From assembly GCA_963556145.1 (NCBI GenBank), contig OY744471.1, forward strand, positions 2,721,590 to 2,785,589: DNA of 64,000 bases, in the 5' to 3' direction. Below the pieces are notes generated by a model. That model made no database searches and was not told the origin of the DNA. It saw nothing but the letters and a program-made list of their open reading frames with translations. A program made the position numbers and the translations under genes. Origin of the DNA: Hygrocybe punicea (lineage: Eukaryota > Basidiomycota > Agaricomycetes > Agaricales > Hygrophoraceae). Below, in pieces: positions 21,634 through 33,289 of this stretch. The stretch's first letter is position 1. Each line of letters starts with the position of its first letter.

Positions 21634-21900
21634 TCACGTTTTTTCCATCCCTACGGTCACCCTTTCTTCTTTCTTTCCCTTTCTTTCCTTTTTTCCCCTT
21701 CCCCACCCTTTCACCCCTCACCTCTTTTTCTTCTTCCCTTTTCCACTTAGCTCCTTAGCGTTCAAACGCGCCCATGTACTTTACACCATATAACAACAGG
21801 ACCGCGCCGCTGTTTTTCAGGGCCGGCCGCTTTTTGCCATCCTCATCTTACCCTCAACCCAGCCATCACTGGCCGCCTTTCAAGAGGTTAAGTGTGATTA

Positions 21901-22052
21901 GAAACGATAAAACGGTTGTACACAATGGATTTTAAATTCAAGTAAATGCTGTAAATTATTCATTATTTGGCGTCTCCTGTGCGATGAAGCAAAACCAAAA
22001 CTTTGTCGATAATCCTGAACTCCCCCCCGGGTCACCTCCGACCTGTAGGCCT
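21901..22052. other. Upstream region of CSC1-like gene
   Basis: Short AT-rich gap between the DIRS element and the channel gene, with no gene of its own. The promoter must lie here or within the retrotransposon 3' end. Confidence 0.4.
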
Positions 22053-25000
22053 ATGGGTTTTTACCTGCCGTGAACGCAAGCTTACCTATTACTCTAGACA
22101 AATTTGAAGGTCCTTGGTTCACCACCCAGCTCTTGCTTTCTAGCACGATTGGGGCATGTTCATTTTTACTCTTTTCCTACTGTCGCACAAGATGGCCCTT
22201 TCTGTTTGCCCCACGTACCAAGCTTAAGGGTTTGTTCTTTGGGTTATGTTCTATTGACTCTGTGATTCACCTGACTCAAGCATTCTCTCCACACGAAGCC
22301 CATGCTCATGAAGCCTTTTTTGGTTGGGTGCTGCCAACTATGAAAATCTCCGAGTTTACTGTGTTACAGATAGTTGGTTTAGACGCTGCTGTGGTATGAA
22401 TCCGAAACTTATATCGGCTACAATAATAACGAACAGGAAACCGAAATAGTTGCTCAACTTCTTCAAAATGGCGTTTTACCTTTTTTCCGTCTGTTCGATC
22501 TTTGCGGTCACCATTCTCATGCCAATCAATTGGAAGGTGATAGATATCCTTTTTTGGACGTGGGATAGACTCATCCTCTCATAGAACAATGCTGACATAG
22601 TCCAAGATGGTGAAGACGACCGTGACTGGCCTCCATTTACTCCTGATGACCTGCCTCTCCCACCGCGTGATTGGTTGGATCTAATCAGCGATGCCAGTTC
22701 GTATCTCTCCATTCATTTGCTCTTCACCTACCTCTTCACGCTTCTTTCATTGCGATTTATCCACCAAAACTACAAGAGGTTTATCCGTTCTCGCCAATTG
22801 TTCTCACTCGAGCTTGTACACTCCATTCCTGCACGTACCGCAATGATCACGGATCTTCCAAATCACCTCCAGGGCGAACGGCCTCTAGCTGAATATTTTG
22901 AAAACATGGGTTTGAGGGTGGAAAGTGTCACTGTTTGTAGGGAAGTGGAGACTTTGCAGAGATTGATAGATAGGAGGACCAAGGCCCTATTGTCCCTCGA
23001 GTCTTCTTGGGTGAAATACGTCGGCAACCCTGGCACTGCGGTGGAGTCATACGATCCCTCCGACACCGCCATGCCTCTCCTCGTAGATGCAGATGTTGCC
23101 CTGGAGGCGCAGTCCGGGAGGCTTGTAGTGCCGCATCAAGCACGGCCGACAATACGTACAGGGTGGTTGAAGCCGAAAATTGATGCACTTGAACACTTGG
23201 AGGCGCAATTCAAAGCAGCAGATGAGTTGGTAAAGAAGAGGAGGCGGACGGGGAAGTTCAAGGCTACCCGTACTGCCTTCGTGACCTTTGAAAAGATGTC
23301 GAGTGCAGTGAGGTTCTGAAGCTCGCTTGGTGAACAGGTACTGATACTTCCTTGTGTGAAGCAAATTGCTATCCAAACAGCTCATGCTCCGGACTCGTCT
23401 CAATGCATCACATACCCTGCCCCGGAACCTCGTGACATTATCTGGTCTAGTATGGCATATCCGCGTTCTTCCGTGCGGATACGGAACTTTATTGTTCTTG
23501 CCTGCATGGGCGTTCTCCTTTTCTTCTGGGTTTTTCCAATAGCAGCGTTGGCTGGTTTGCTCAGTTACCAGGAAATCAAGAAATCTATTCCATGGTTGGG
23601 AGAGCTGATTGACAGCAATGATAAAATAAGGGCAATCGTGCAAAATTTCCTGCCGTCCGTGGCAATGATAACGTTAAATGCCATACTTCCGTTCATCTTA
23701 GAAGGTGTTGCTCGCCATCTTTGCTCCCGTTACCTTGGCTGATTTACCATATCAGCGTTTACTTATTTCCAAGGCCATCGGGCTCGTAGCTGGATTGAAT
23801 ACTCTTTGCTCAAAAAGTATGCCCCCATCCATCATTCAGACCGCTCAGTGTGATGGATTTGAGTCTAGATATTTTCTATTCCTCCTGATGAGTGTGGTGT
23901 TCATCTTTCTTGTGGCAAGCACCTATTGGCAGCTCGTCCGGGATTTGGCAAATTCACCCGCTAAAATCCCCGAGAAGTTAGCACACGCCCTCCAAGCTGG
24001 TCGAGCTAGGTTGCAACCTCTTCCAAATGATCTCCCACCTTCATTGACCTTGCTGTCCAGGTATTTTTTCCTCTCATACGTTGTTTTGCAAGGTGGGTCC
24101 ATGGCCGTCGTGTTGATGTAATGTTGCCGAAGCTAATCTATAGGACTTGGGATCATGCCGCTACAACTTTTGAATCTTGGGGTTATCATACCACGCCAAT
24201 TCTACTTGATGTTTCTCACGAGGTCACCTCGGGGCGAGTATCTTAGGTTCGCCTTTCACGCTGTCGATGCTCACACAACTTGCGCAGACTTTGCAGAGTT
24301 AAATGCACCTCCGATGATTAATTATGGGGTCGTTTATCCGCAAGCCATACTGATGTTTGTTATCACTCTGCTCTACAGCGTGGTCTATCCCCTTATTGTC
24401 ATCTTCGGCGCCATTTATTTCGGTGTGGCCTATGTTGTTTACAAGTACAAATTATTATTTGGTCAGTGGTGTTGATTTTATTGTGTAGCAGCCCATTGAC
24501 CTTCTACCAAAGTGTTCTACAAGCCGTACGAATCTCAAGGACAAGCCTGGCCTATCACATTTGTTCGCTTGATATGGGGTGTCATGATCTTTCTGTTGTT
24601 CATGATGGGCTTCTTCATTCTCAAGAAATCCTACATCCTGTCGACTCTCCTTGCACCGTTACTCATTGGGACACTGCTTTGGTCGTGGTACATCGATAAG
24701 ACCTTCAAACCATTGAGCAAGTTCGTGAGCTTGAGCTCTGTTTTTGAGGTTGAGGGAGGCACAGAAACTGCCGATGTGATCCGTTTGCGTACCGGGCACC
24801 CAGTAACATGGTCCCAGAGGTGAGGGCTTTGTCCCTAGTAGAGGTGCATGCTGTAAACACAATACAGCAATCTCAGCAGAAGTCGTTATGCCCCAAATGA
24901 TGACACCCTGTACGTGGCACCGGGAGACGAGCGAACAGACTATGTTTGTTTTGTTTGCATTCTTGTCTGTGAAGTCGTCTTGATGCTTGATTCCAGTCCC

Positions 25001-25660
25001 AACCACCCATGGCCAACTGGTATAGCGGGGTGCTAAAGTTAGTAGGATGTTGCACTTTTGAGATTTTACTAATCCTCGCTTAGTACGGGCAAGCGACGAT
25101 ATGGTCATCCCGCGTTGAACGGGGTGTTACCTGAACCGTGGCTGCCCTTGAAAAATGATCAAAGCCTCGTCAACAATCACACGAGGGTTGCAAGAGCAGC
25201 TGGTCAGGCTGTGGTCCTTACCCTACGAAACCGCTACAGCATGACGCGACAGGCATCCCGGCAGTTGGCTGGCAGTAACGACTCAATATCAGGAGACAAT
25301 GTCATTGAATTCAATGGTCCACTTGACCTGACTGATAAACCTTGGGAGGATCCTGGCCTGTCTCATCGTTCGCTTCCGTCGTCAAGGCCTGTTCGGTTAA
25401 ACCACCAGCTGAGTTTTGATGGAGCCTCCGGCGTGATTATCTTACCAGATGATGGGGATTGGTTAATTGAGGACGTGGACAGTGACGAGGACTACGGTAT
25501 TGAAAGTCATCTTGGGACTTTGTCTGGGAATGACATCCCCAGCGAGTTATCTTCCCCCAATCCCGACGTCTCTTCACCTTCCAGACAAAGGTATGGGACA
25601 TACTATCACCATCCGGACAGGCGTCGGCAAACACTGCGTGGAGCCTTTCCTCAGTTATGA
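22053..25660 (+). CDS. CSC1: CSC1/OSCA-like stress-gated cation channel
   Basis: Fifteen exons: 22053-22056, 22098-22229, 22281-22393, 22450-22536, 22585-23307, 23362-23704, 23756-23816, 23869-24009, 24061-24092, 24144-24233, 24288-24461, 24513-24819, 24868-24943, 24997-25037, 25084-25660. Phases join consistently. The first exon gives only ATGG, then MDKFEGPWFTTQ. Seen: hydrophobic segments (SFLLFSYCRTRWPFLF, FYLFSVCSIFAVTILMPINW and several after 23460), a cytosolic RNA-binding-fold-like loop with PNHLQGERPLAEYF, and the DUF221 pore region with LPSVAMITLNAILPF and YGVVYPQAILMFVITLLYS. The tail is hydrophilic. The family forms hyperosmolality- and Ca2+-linked channels in plasma or internal membranes. 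One intron (24234) starts with GC. No stops, so it looks functional. Confidence 0.9.
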
Positions 25661-26838
25661 TATGTGAATCCTGCAAGTTGTACATATGAATCCCTACTTG
25701 ATATAGTATTTGTCTAGTAGGAAATCTTTTACTGCAACTTTGTTGAGTCTTGCCAAATCTGACCCCATATACATCTCTCTGGTGACCTGATGGTGAATAT
25801 ACATACTACTTCATTGATCTACTTCATTCCTCATAGGTGGGGGGGGGGGGGGGCAGCCTCTAGAAAATGATATGGTTTCCATGTCTATGACCCCGGATAA
25901 AGAGATAATAAAAGATGAAAATGTCGCAAAGGTGCGAACGGGACTTGGGACACTCCCGACAATAACACGATAATGCGTGATAATATGCGCGATCAAATAA
26001 ACAAACGCGAAGAGTCACGAGATAACGCAATATCGCAACGCAGTGATAAACAAGAATCAGAAGGCTTAGCTGGGTGTCCTAGATGACAGCGCGATACGCA
26101 GTGATGACGCGATGAGATGAGGGTTCTACGCTATGACTTAGGTCACGATAGCAGAGAGTATGCAACGAGAAAAGACGCAGATTTGAGTAGGAATGACTGG
26201 ATCTTTAAACTTAAGACGCAAACTAGTGGAGAGGGGAGAACTGGGTTCTTCGTTCTTTTTGCTACTACAAGACATTTTTTATATTCTAAAGGGATAGGGG
26301 TTTAAGGGTGGATGAGTGAAATAGAAACGCAGCGAGATATCGCATGAAAGTGACGAAACAGGAACGGAATAGCGAAGGATTTGAAATAACGGCGAATATC
26401 ACATGAAAGTCGGCAAAAAGAAGAAGATAAACCGGATGAATTAGATTTCTGGTATTGGACTCGGTGTCCGAACGTATAGGACGTGTTTAATGGTCGTGTT
26501 TCAGCGTATTGAGACCGGGTTGCGCAGTTAAGATACAGCGAAAATGTCGCAGTCACGCACACATCGATCAGCGTAAGTCGCGCAAGTCGTGGGCAGCGCT
26601 GATGTTTCGCATGTACGCGGGACATGGAAGAGTTGTAGAGAAAGTAGAATTGGATCCTATGAGAGATTCCGTGCCCAAAGGGAGAGACTGCGTATCATTT
26701 TTCCTCCTTACTGAAATCTTGACTGTCCTCAGTCAATCGCGTGGGCCATGGGAAAGTCACGTGCGAGTCTGACTTATAAACAGAAGCGACACGTCGATGT
26801 TTGCTAACCTTCGTCTTTGACCTTCACCACCAATCCGT
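25661..26838. other. No gene seen; decayed repeat
   Basis: Contains a G run (25841-25855) and a stretch (25900-26620) rich in CGCGAT/AACGC-type motifs that may be an old LTR or other repeat. Open frames are short and unconvincing. Confidence 0.4.
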
Positions 26839-27413
26839 ATGATGACACACCCGATGGCCGAATTCATCACCACTGCCTTTGAGGCCCTCAAGATGCATAT
26901 GGACGCGAAACCAGCGGAGGGCACTGCCAGAGAACAGTGGATTGTGTGGGGACAGGATTTCGAAGAACTCCTGGTAAGTCATCACAACTGCGCTAACCTT
27001 TTCGCTGACTACCTCTGATCAACCAGTACAATTATCTCGAGTTTGAACGAACAACCGGGCCGATAGAGAGTAGCGAGGAAGTTGAGGAGATGCGGAGGGA
27101 CGCCATCATGGCGTTGGACTTCATAGAGGATGAGCAGGCGTTGCAATGGGGCGGGGAGATTTTGCTCCCGAGGTTGCATGCCAAGGCGAAGAAAGCTTGA
27201 GAAGACGTGAGGAAGGCGAAGGAGCAAGCCAAGGTGGAGCAAAAAGTGCGCGAGGCGCACGAAGCCGAGCAGAAGAAGACTTGTGAGGCCGAGATCAAGC
27301 AGGCCAGGTTGGCGAAGGAGGCTGCAGACAGAGCTGCGGAGCAAAAGGAATGTGCCATAGTTAAACTGAGGGTACAGCAAATGCTGCACCTGGTTAAACT
27401 GACCATCCAGTAG
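26839..27413 (+). pseudogene. Broken coiled-coil gene
   Basis: ATG at 26839 (MMTHPMAEFITTAFEALKMH), an intron at 26974-27026 and a second exon with LEFERTTGPIESSEEVEEMR. A TGA at 27198-27200 stops the frame after KAKKA; it then continues in the same frame as a highly charged Ala/Glu/Lys helix (VRKAKEQAKVEQKVREAHEA) and ends in the minisatellite. The helix suggests a coiled coil. I do not recognise the family. The stop sits where a basic residue would fit, so one substitution may have killed it. Confidence 0.45.
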
Positions 27414-27680
27414 CTACTGCTCCAAGTTAAACAGGGGGTCCAGCAACTGCTGCACCTGGTTAAACTGGAGGTACAGCAGCTGCTGCTCCGAGTTAAACTG
27501 GAGGTGTAGCAAGTGCTGCACCTGGTTAAACTGACCATCCAGCAGTTACTGCTATGAGTTAAACTGGATGTCCAGCAAGTGCTGTATCTGGTTAAACTGA
27601 GCAATCGCTCCAAGTTAAACTAGACATCCAGCAAATGCTGCACCTGGTTAAACTGAGCACACAGTAGCTGCTGTTCTCAG
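27362..27680. repeat. GGTTAAACTG minisatellite
   Basis: Tandem alternation of CTGCACCTGGTTAAACTG with CTCCAAGTTAAACTGGAGGT-type units, about 40-45 bp each. It fuses to the 3' end of the coiled-coil pseudogene and stops at the Helitron 3' terminus. Confidence 0.7.
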
Positions 27681-28137
27681 TTACTTGTTTAGTGGGCCAG
27701 TGTTGCACATGGCATGAACGAGTTCTTTTTTCCCCCTCCTCACTTCTTTGCTGAATTAAGAAAATTGCATAAAGCATGTTACATATGGCATAAGATACAT
27801 GGCATGTGTTGCATATTGCATATTGATCTAATAAACGCACCTCCCACCTCTGCAACACATAAATTAGCATAAAATACAACTACATAGAGTGTCTTGAGTC
27901 TTCATCAACCTCCTCTCTACCTACCATCTCCCCTGTGTTGCACTGCACCATCATGCAACACTCTCAGCCATGAAGTAATTGCTCAGGGAGCAACAGGTCA
28001 ACTGCCAAACACAACTGCCCCCAAACAGTGTGCTGACAATTAACTCACATTTGCTCAACCCTACCTCTCCATGACCTTGAATGTTGCACAACAGATGAAC
28101 ACATGAAGACAGCTGTGCTTGACCTCAAGGAGGATGC

Positions 28138-30138
28138 TCAAAGACTCTGACCATAAATAGCTAGTACAAGGTTTCTATTTTTGCAGTGTCTGATATCATG
28201 GTCTGAAAGTTGTGTAAGGTCAGTGTCTCTGGAACAAGAGTTGCCTGTAATCATCCCATCATGATACCATATTTGTTTCTGTGCAGTAATAATACGTGAT
28301 GTGAAATGATATTGACCATGATATACAATGCCTCTAAGTTCTAATGTCTTTGTGCCAGTCTCTGAAACAAATTCTAGTCTATGACTGGTTTTAATATTTT
28401 TGAATGGATACTCTAGCACAAGAATGTGTGGTGCTTCATTATAAAATACAACTTGATTCATTCTGCTGTTGCAATCAGGACATCTTCTATTGGTTTTCTG
28501 TGACAAGGTATCAACCCAATTCATGGTAGACTGTTTAATGGTGTCATCAGCATGTAACACATAGCCTAGTCTGTCATCAATGGGTTCTTCTGCAAAGTCA
28601 CATTGAGAACATTCATGTTGAGAAGAGGCTACAATGTCATTGACTTTAAACAACTCCATAGCCAGATTTGCCACACTTATGCCCATTGTTCCTCTAGGAA
28701 AGTCTGTAGGATTCATGTTATGCAGTGTAGTTCTAAGGTGATCTCTTAGCTGTTCAAATGCCATATTCTTGTGCAACACCTCGGAAAAGCCATAGGACAA
28801 TGTGCTCAAGTGATCATTCATGCTTCTGAATACTGTAGACCACTCCACATGATTGTCTTTCCACAGATGGAATATAATCACCAACAATGAGTCATATGCA
28901 CAGCTGTAGTCATTTCTATCCCAGATCAGTCCAGCTGGAGAGTTAATGACCTGTTGCTTGCTTGTTGATCCTTTGTTGACATGGTCTTTGGTGATCCAAG
29001 GCCTTTTAGCTGCTGGTTCATTGTTTGTGTCCAGTGAATGTTTTTGGGTTGAACCAATAGCAACTGAGCCTTTTGCTGGAACAAATGAAGTTGCAACTAC
29101 AGCTGCATTCTGTTTGCCTTTGCCTTTTTCAACCAATTGCCATGGGCTGTCAGGGATTCTATGAGCCAATAGTAGTGGATCAGTTGGTGACCATTTAATA
29201 GCAGTATCAGTTTTGGCAGGAACATAGTGAATTCCCTTCCACTGCTGAAAATTTCGAAGCATAACTGAGCATGTACCAGCATCAATGTGGTCAGGTAAAG
29301 TGCCTTCATATCTAATCCTTGTAATCTCATCAAGCAATTCTAGTTCTCTAAATTCTTGTCTAAGATATCCAGAACACCCTCTAGTGATCACTTTAGTGTC
29401 AAAGCCTTGAATTATTACAGTTCCAGCAGCAGAAGCACTTCTAGACAATGAAGAATAATAGGACATATGGTTGAAGCAACTGTTTAAATGCACAACATTG
29501 AATGGACGTGTTTTTCCTTGAGCAGCATGAGCAGTCATTGCAAAGTTAGGTAGCACCCAGACTTGTTGTCTCTCAATAGATTCCTTCAGGTCACTGGGAA
29601 ATACACATTGAATTGTCTTGCTGTTTTTTACAATGGGCACTACATTGTCAGGCAGTCCTGGAATCTGCACCAGCTTTGGAGGTTTGTCTAGTTCAACAAA
29701 TAATGTGTCAAGTACTCTTTTGCCATGACTTGCTTTCATTGACTGCCAGCCAACAACAAATCCCTCTTGTCCTTCGGTAATGCAGAGCTCAGTGGCATCA
29801 TTGTTGTGAAGCATCACAGGCATACCAAGACACAAGGAGAGTTTTCCAGCAAAGTTATCAGTTGCAGCATGTCGCACTTTCCATATCTCTCTTTGTGTAT
29901 CAAAGTCTATGTCACTGCATTGATGTACTGCTTTAGATTTGGATTGTGACTTGCTTCTCACACCAGACTCCTTTTCTTTTCCCCACTTGTCAATAGAATA
30001 GAAGTTGGTCAAGTTCTGGTTGGTGTCAGAAGCAAATCTTTCACATCCAAGAAGATTGATCTGATCATTTTGTGAGTGAATGCCACAGATGATAGGAACA
30101 TTTCTAAAATTCTTAGAGGCAACATTGGGCTGGTCTGG
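28138..30138 (-). pseudogene. Helitron helicase C-terminus plus USP-like domain
   Basis: Continuous open frame. It opens with the helicase block KNFRNVPIICGIHSQNDQIN, then the C-terminal PIF1 motifs (NFAMTAHAAQGKTRPFNVVH, SYYSSLSRSASAAGTVIIQG). The second part resembles a USP-type ubiquitin peptidase: a Cys box GLIWDRNDYSCAYDSLLVII, zinc-ribbon cysteines (HECSQCDF, CPDCNSRM) and a His/Asp box ending in YHGQYHFTSRI and IWYHDGM. It ends at 28138 with LAIYGQSL. Upstream it is cut off by the LTR element insertion at 30143. Removing that insertion would join it in frame to the helicase piece at 32.4-32.8 kb. Confidence 0.75.
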
Positions 30139-30142
30139 ACGC

Positions 30143-30303
30143 TGGAGGGGGAATCTCCGGACCTCAGGGAAGAGCTCAGGGGGAGCCGCGGCTGGGAGGG
30201 GAAAGCTGAGGAAACCCAAGGATGGATGACTAAGCTACTACAGGAAAGGGAATCTACTAGCTAAGGGTCTCCGGGGTCCTAGGGGCTAGCAGCTACTGCT
30301 GCA
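30143..30303 (-). repeat. 3' LTR of nested element
   Basis: 161 bp from TGGAGGGGGAATC to CTACTGCTGCA (plus-strand reading). It differs from the other LTR by only a few bases, which suggests fairly recent insertion. Confidence 0.85.
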
Positions 30304-30316
30304 GGTACCCCCCTCC
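30304..30316 (-). promoter_or_regulatory. Polypurine tract
   Basis: The minus strand reads GGAGGGGGGTACC immediately before the 3' LTR, as expected for a plus-strand DNA primer. Confidence 0.6.
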
Positions 30317-30360
30317 ACAATGGTGTGCGCCCTCGCACACATCTCCTGCCTCTGAAAATC

Positions 30361-31926
30361 TCATCCTCCCTGAAAATCCACCCACTCATCTACTATCCTC
30401 GCTATCACTGGTGCTAAGAGGGGTCCAAAGAGCGGGTCGTGGTTGCCACGCTGAGGGTGTACAATCTCCATGAGAACATGTAGCATAATGTTCACATCTG
30501 GGGGGAGAAGCTCTAAGAGACTGTACCGTGAGTCAATTCCTGGGCCCCATGCGAGCTCAGCTATAGCCCATGATCGATCAATCGCAAAGGGGATGGCCAC
30601 ACCAAGGGCAAGCGCTATTGATGACTGGATGGGACCGTACGATGTTGATGTAGGGAAAATTGTCGGCTGTTCATCTTCCATAGTCTGAGTACCTGCGTTG
30701 ACAAGTTGTGGGGGCGGTGTGATTGGTGGGATAATTTCGGTGGGAACTGGTTGGCGAGGGGGCTGTACTGGGTTGGGAAACGGGTGATGGGCGTGGCGTT
30801 GGGGTAACAGGCGACGGTTGCGGCGGCGTGTGCTGCTCCACGGTCGAGCACCTGTACGTAGGTCAGAAAAATCACGTTTATATACACTATAAAGTTGGGA
30901 GACGGAAATGGGGGTTAACGGCAGTACTGGGGGGGGTATATCACGCTGTGGCTTTTTGGGGCGCATGTCCTGGGGCTCCGTTCGGGTACGGGGCGTGTGT
31001 GGGGGTGCTCGCGGCGCGTTTTGGGGCGTGTAGGGGGCTTGGGGCGTCTCTGGGGCCATTCGCGGCGCATTCTGGGGCGTGGTCGACGTGTCGGTCGCGG
31101 TTGGGCTCAGCCGGGGTTCGTTTGGGCATGCGGGCGCTCGCGTCGGCTGTTCCTGGGTTGACAGAGATGGGGCTGGGCGTTGGGGACGCGGTGGGGGCCT
31201 TATCGACACATCTGGGATCGACGTTGCGATGCGGGGCGTTCCTCGACTCGTGGTTGTTGGTGATGACGTGGCGGTTGCGTTGGGCGATGGCGTTGGGTCT
31301 CGGGGTGGTTCTCAACGTGCGGGCGTTGCTGGTGACGTGGCAGTAGCGGCTGGGCTGGGCTGGGTCTCGTTTGGGCGCGCCAGCGTTGGCATTGGCTGTT
31401 TCTGAGTCGATGGGGATGGGGCTGGGCGTTGGTGTTGAAGTCCGGGTATCTCTGTTGCATTTTGGGGTGCCGTTGGTTGCATATGCGGCAGCAGCGGCGT
31501 TTGGGCAAGTGGTGACTTGGCGGGTGCATTGGACGATGGCGGCGTGTTGGGCGTGTGTGTGGATGGCGTTGGGGCCTGCGAGACGGTTGATGGGGGTGCT
31601 ATCGATGTTGTGGGGACTTGGGACGTGGTTGGCCGAGTGGGGGACGCGAATGGCGTCGTGTTTGTGGTTGGTCGCGCGTTTTCTGCCTTTGGTGAGTCCT
31701 GGGCTGTTGTCTCGAGGTGCGTACCTTCCATGGCGCGACGGAGCGTCTGTGGTGCCGTCTTTTCCTTCTGCCGTATCTTTTCCTTCATCCTTTTCTCCGC
31801 GTTTTTCTCTTTCTCCTCGCGTTCGTCCGCTAACCGCTTTTGCAGCTCGAGAATCCTTGCGTCGCGTTCTGCGTGGAGCTCCTTTTCAGTCTTCTTGGTC
31901 TTCGGGTTTTGTGTTTTTGGTGCCAT
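30361..31926 (-). pseudogene. ORF of the nested LTR element (one stop)
   Basis: About 520 codons from ATG at 31926 (MAPKTQNPKTKKTEKELHAE). Residues ~10-70 form a charged coiled coil, then a long Pro/Thr/Ala region of imperfect tandem repeats, and finally a globular C-terminal part with GVAIPFAIDRSWAIAELAWG and LLAPVIARIVDEWVDFQGG. One in-frame TGA (31314-31312) lies in the repeat region between ATPAR and EPPRDP. There are no zinc knuckles and no pol domains. It may be a gag analogue or a captured host gene; I do not recognise it. With a single stop, a relative elsewhere may be intact. Confidence 0.55.
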
Positions 31927-32211
31927 GGCGTAGTCATGTAGCTAGACAGATTGTATGAATAGAAGAATGTTGTCGGGGATAATAATTCAGGCGCGTGAAA
32001 ATCTGAACCAAAATTGAAAGTGAAAAATGACACGGAACAACGAGAAACAGAATAAACGAGACGGATATAAATGAGACGGCGAGGAGATAGTGTTTGATTC
32101 TGATGTGTCTTTGCGCTTCGTTTGCGCGTCCTGTTGGGTTCCTGGTTGAATTCTTTCAATACTCGAAATTGTGTGTTTTGGTCCTTTCGAGATCTGGTCC
32201 TACGGTCGTGT

Positions 32212-32234
32212 GGCTCGAATCTCTCTCATCACCA
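32212..32234 (-). promoter_or_regulatory. Primer-binding site
   Basis: Three bases after the 5' LTR the minus strand reads TGGTGATGAGAGAGATTCGA and on. Its complement ends in ...ATCACCA and carries a GGCTCGAATC T-loop-like motif, as in the 3' end of a tRNA. The tRNA identity cannot be fixed by eye. Confidence 0.6.
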
Positions 32235-32237
32235 CGT

Positions 32238-32397
32238 TGGAGGGGGAATCTCCGGACCTCAGGGAAGAGCTCAGGGGGAGCCGCAGCTGGGAGGGGAAAG
32301 CTGAGGAAACCCAAGGATGGATGACTAAGCTACTACAGGAAAGGGAATCTACTAGCTAAGGGTCTCCAGGGTCCTAGGGGCTAGCGCTACTGCTGCA
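32238..32397 (-). repeat. 5' LTR of nested element
   Basis: 160-bp partner of 30143-30303, with the same ends. It is followed by ACGC, the putative target duplication. Confidence 0.85.
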
Positions 32398-32938
32398 ACG
32401 CTTGCCTGCAATTCTGGATCTCAAAAATTGAATGTCCTGTACAGTACATTTACCATAGTGCATGTTGACAAGGTCAGTTCTGAACAATGCATCCTCAGGT
32501 GTTTGTGTCCTCTGTCTCATGTTTTCTCTAAGAATCACCACTGTGGTCACTTGATGCCAGAGTGCTTTTCCAATTGCAGTTTCCTGAGAGTGTGTTGTCA
32601 AGGCTGATGTGATCTGAGTGCCAACTGTTCCACTATACAATGGTGCACCTCCAACTGGTGGTAACTGAGCAAAGTCTCCAGCAAATATCATGTTAATTCC
32701 ACCAAATGGCATGTCATGTATGTTTAAAGCCTTAGCCAGTCTAGCACTGATTTTGTAGAGATCATGACAAGACAGCATTGAGACTTCATGAATGAAAATG
32801 TAGTGCACCTCCAACTGGTGGCAACTGAGCAAAGTCTCCAGCAAATATCATGTTAATTCCACCAAATGGGATGTTATGTATATTCAAAGCTTTGGCTAGT
32901 CTAGCACTGATTTTGTAGAGATCATGACAAGGAGCACT
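32398..32938 (-). pseudogene. Helitron PIF1 helicase fragment with duplication
   Basis: Reads HEVSMLSCHDLYKISARLAK, GGINMIFAGDFAQLPPVGGA and VVILRENMRQ: Walker B and motif III of a PIF1-type helicase. A ~130-bp block containing the motif III region occurs twice, starting at 32644 and 32804 (period 160). The two differ at several bases, so this is an old duplication or a join of two Helitron copies. The Walker A region is missing. Confidence 0.75.
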
Positions 32939-32954
32939 TTACACTGAGCCACAC

Positions 32955-33210
32955 ATTCCTAGTGGAATCCGATCGGAATGCTCGGATTCCTAGGATTCCG
33001 AGTGGATTCCGAGTGAATTTCAAGTCAAGCCAAATTGTTAGAATTATCCCTATAAACTCATTCCTAGTGCATTCCTAGTCCCAGCTGATTCCGAGTGAAA
33101 TCCGAGCAGAATACTAGGAATCCGAGGAATCCTATGGAATTCCGAGTAAAGTCCTAGCATTTATTCTGCATTGGACTCAACTCGGAATCCATTCGGATTC
33201 CATTAGGAAT
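32955..33210. mobile_element. ATTCCTAGTGGAATCC inverted-repeat element
   Basis: Ends ATTCCTAGTGGAATCCGA and, reverse-complemented from the right, ATTCCTAATGGAATCCGA (one mismatch). The interior is full of GGATTCCGAGT-type repeats. No ORF. It looks like a MITE placed directly at the broken end of the Helitron; no clear target duplication. Confidence 0.55.
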
Positions 33211-33289
33211 TGTAGAGTAAAAATTTTAATACTATTATATAATTTATTGTATATCTACTTAATTGGGGCGCTGCCCCGAAATAGATAGC

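Larger units (their letters stand above)
17498..21900 (+). mobile_element. DIRS-like (Ngaro-type) retrotransposon, copy 1
   Basis: Gag, RT/RNase H and tyrosine recombinase lie in order on + with no integrase or aspartic protease, the hallmark of the DIRS order. The 5' block 17.53-17.66 kb aligns with the leader of copy 2; the leader between it and gag is much shorter than in copy 2. The 3' part after 21633 is pyrimidine-rich, and the CSC1-like gene starts about 150 bp beyond 21900. I could not define the split terminal repeats by eye, so both ends are approximate. Confidence 0.8.
30143..32397 (-). mobile_element. Short non-autonomous LTR retrotransposon
   Basis: Two near-identical direct repeats of 161 and 160 bp flank a 1.93-kb interior, with TG...CA ends. 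Flanks show ACGC on both sides (30139-30142 and 32398-32401). Read on the minus strand, a tRNA-like primer site follows the 5' LTR after 3 nt and a purine tract precedes the 3' LTR. There is no protease, RT or integrase; one ORF fills the interior. This fits a TRIM-like or TR-GAG-like element moved by an autonomous relative. The insertion splits the Helitron helicase; insert plus duplication is 2259 bp, divisible by three. Confidence 0.85.
27689..32938 (-). mobile_element. Truncated Helitron with nested LTR element
   Basis: Holds the helicase C-terminal half and peptidase domain of a Helitron on the minus strand. The 3' end is placed near 27689 because the minus strand there reads GGCCCACTAA, and this motif recurs at 326, 2766 and, more diverged, at 59.98 kb. 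The 5' part (Rep and helicase start) is missing beyond 32938. A 2.25-kb LTR element interrupts the helicase, and 160 bp of helicase sequence is tandemly duplicated at the broken edge. Confidence 0.75.

Noticed and set aside
32150..32234. Possible tRNA gene, because of a T-loop-like motif and CCA
   Set aside because: Nuclear tRNA genes do not encode CCA and no cloverleaf 5' half is visible; the position next to an LTR fits a primer site.
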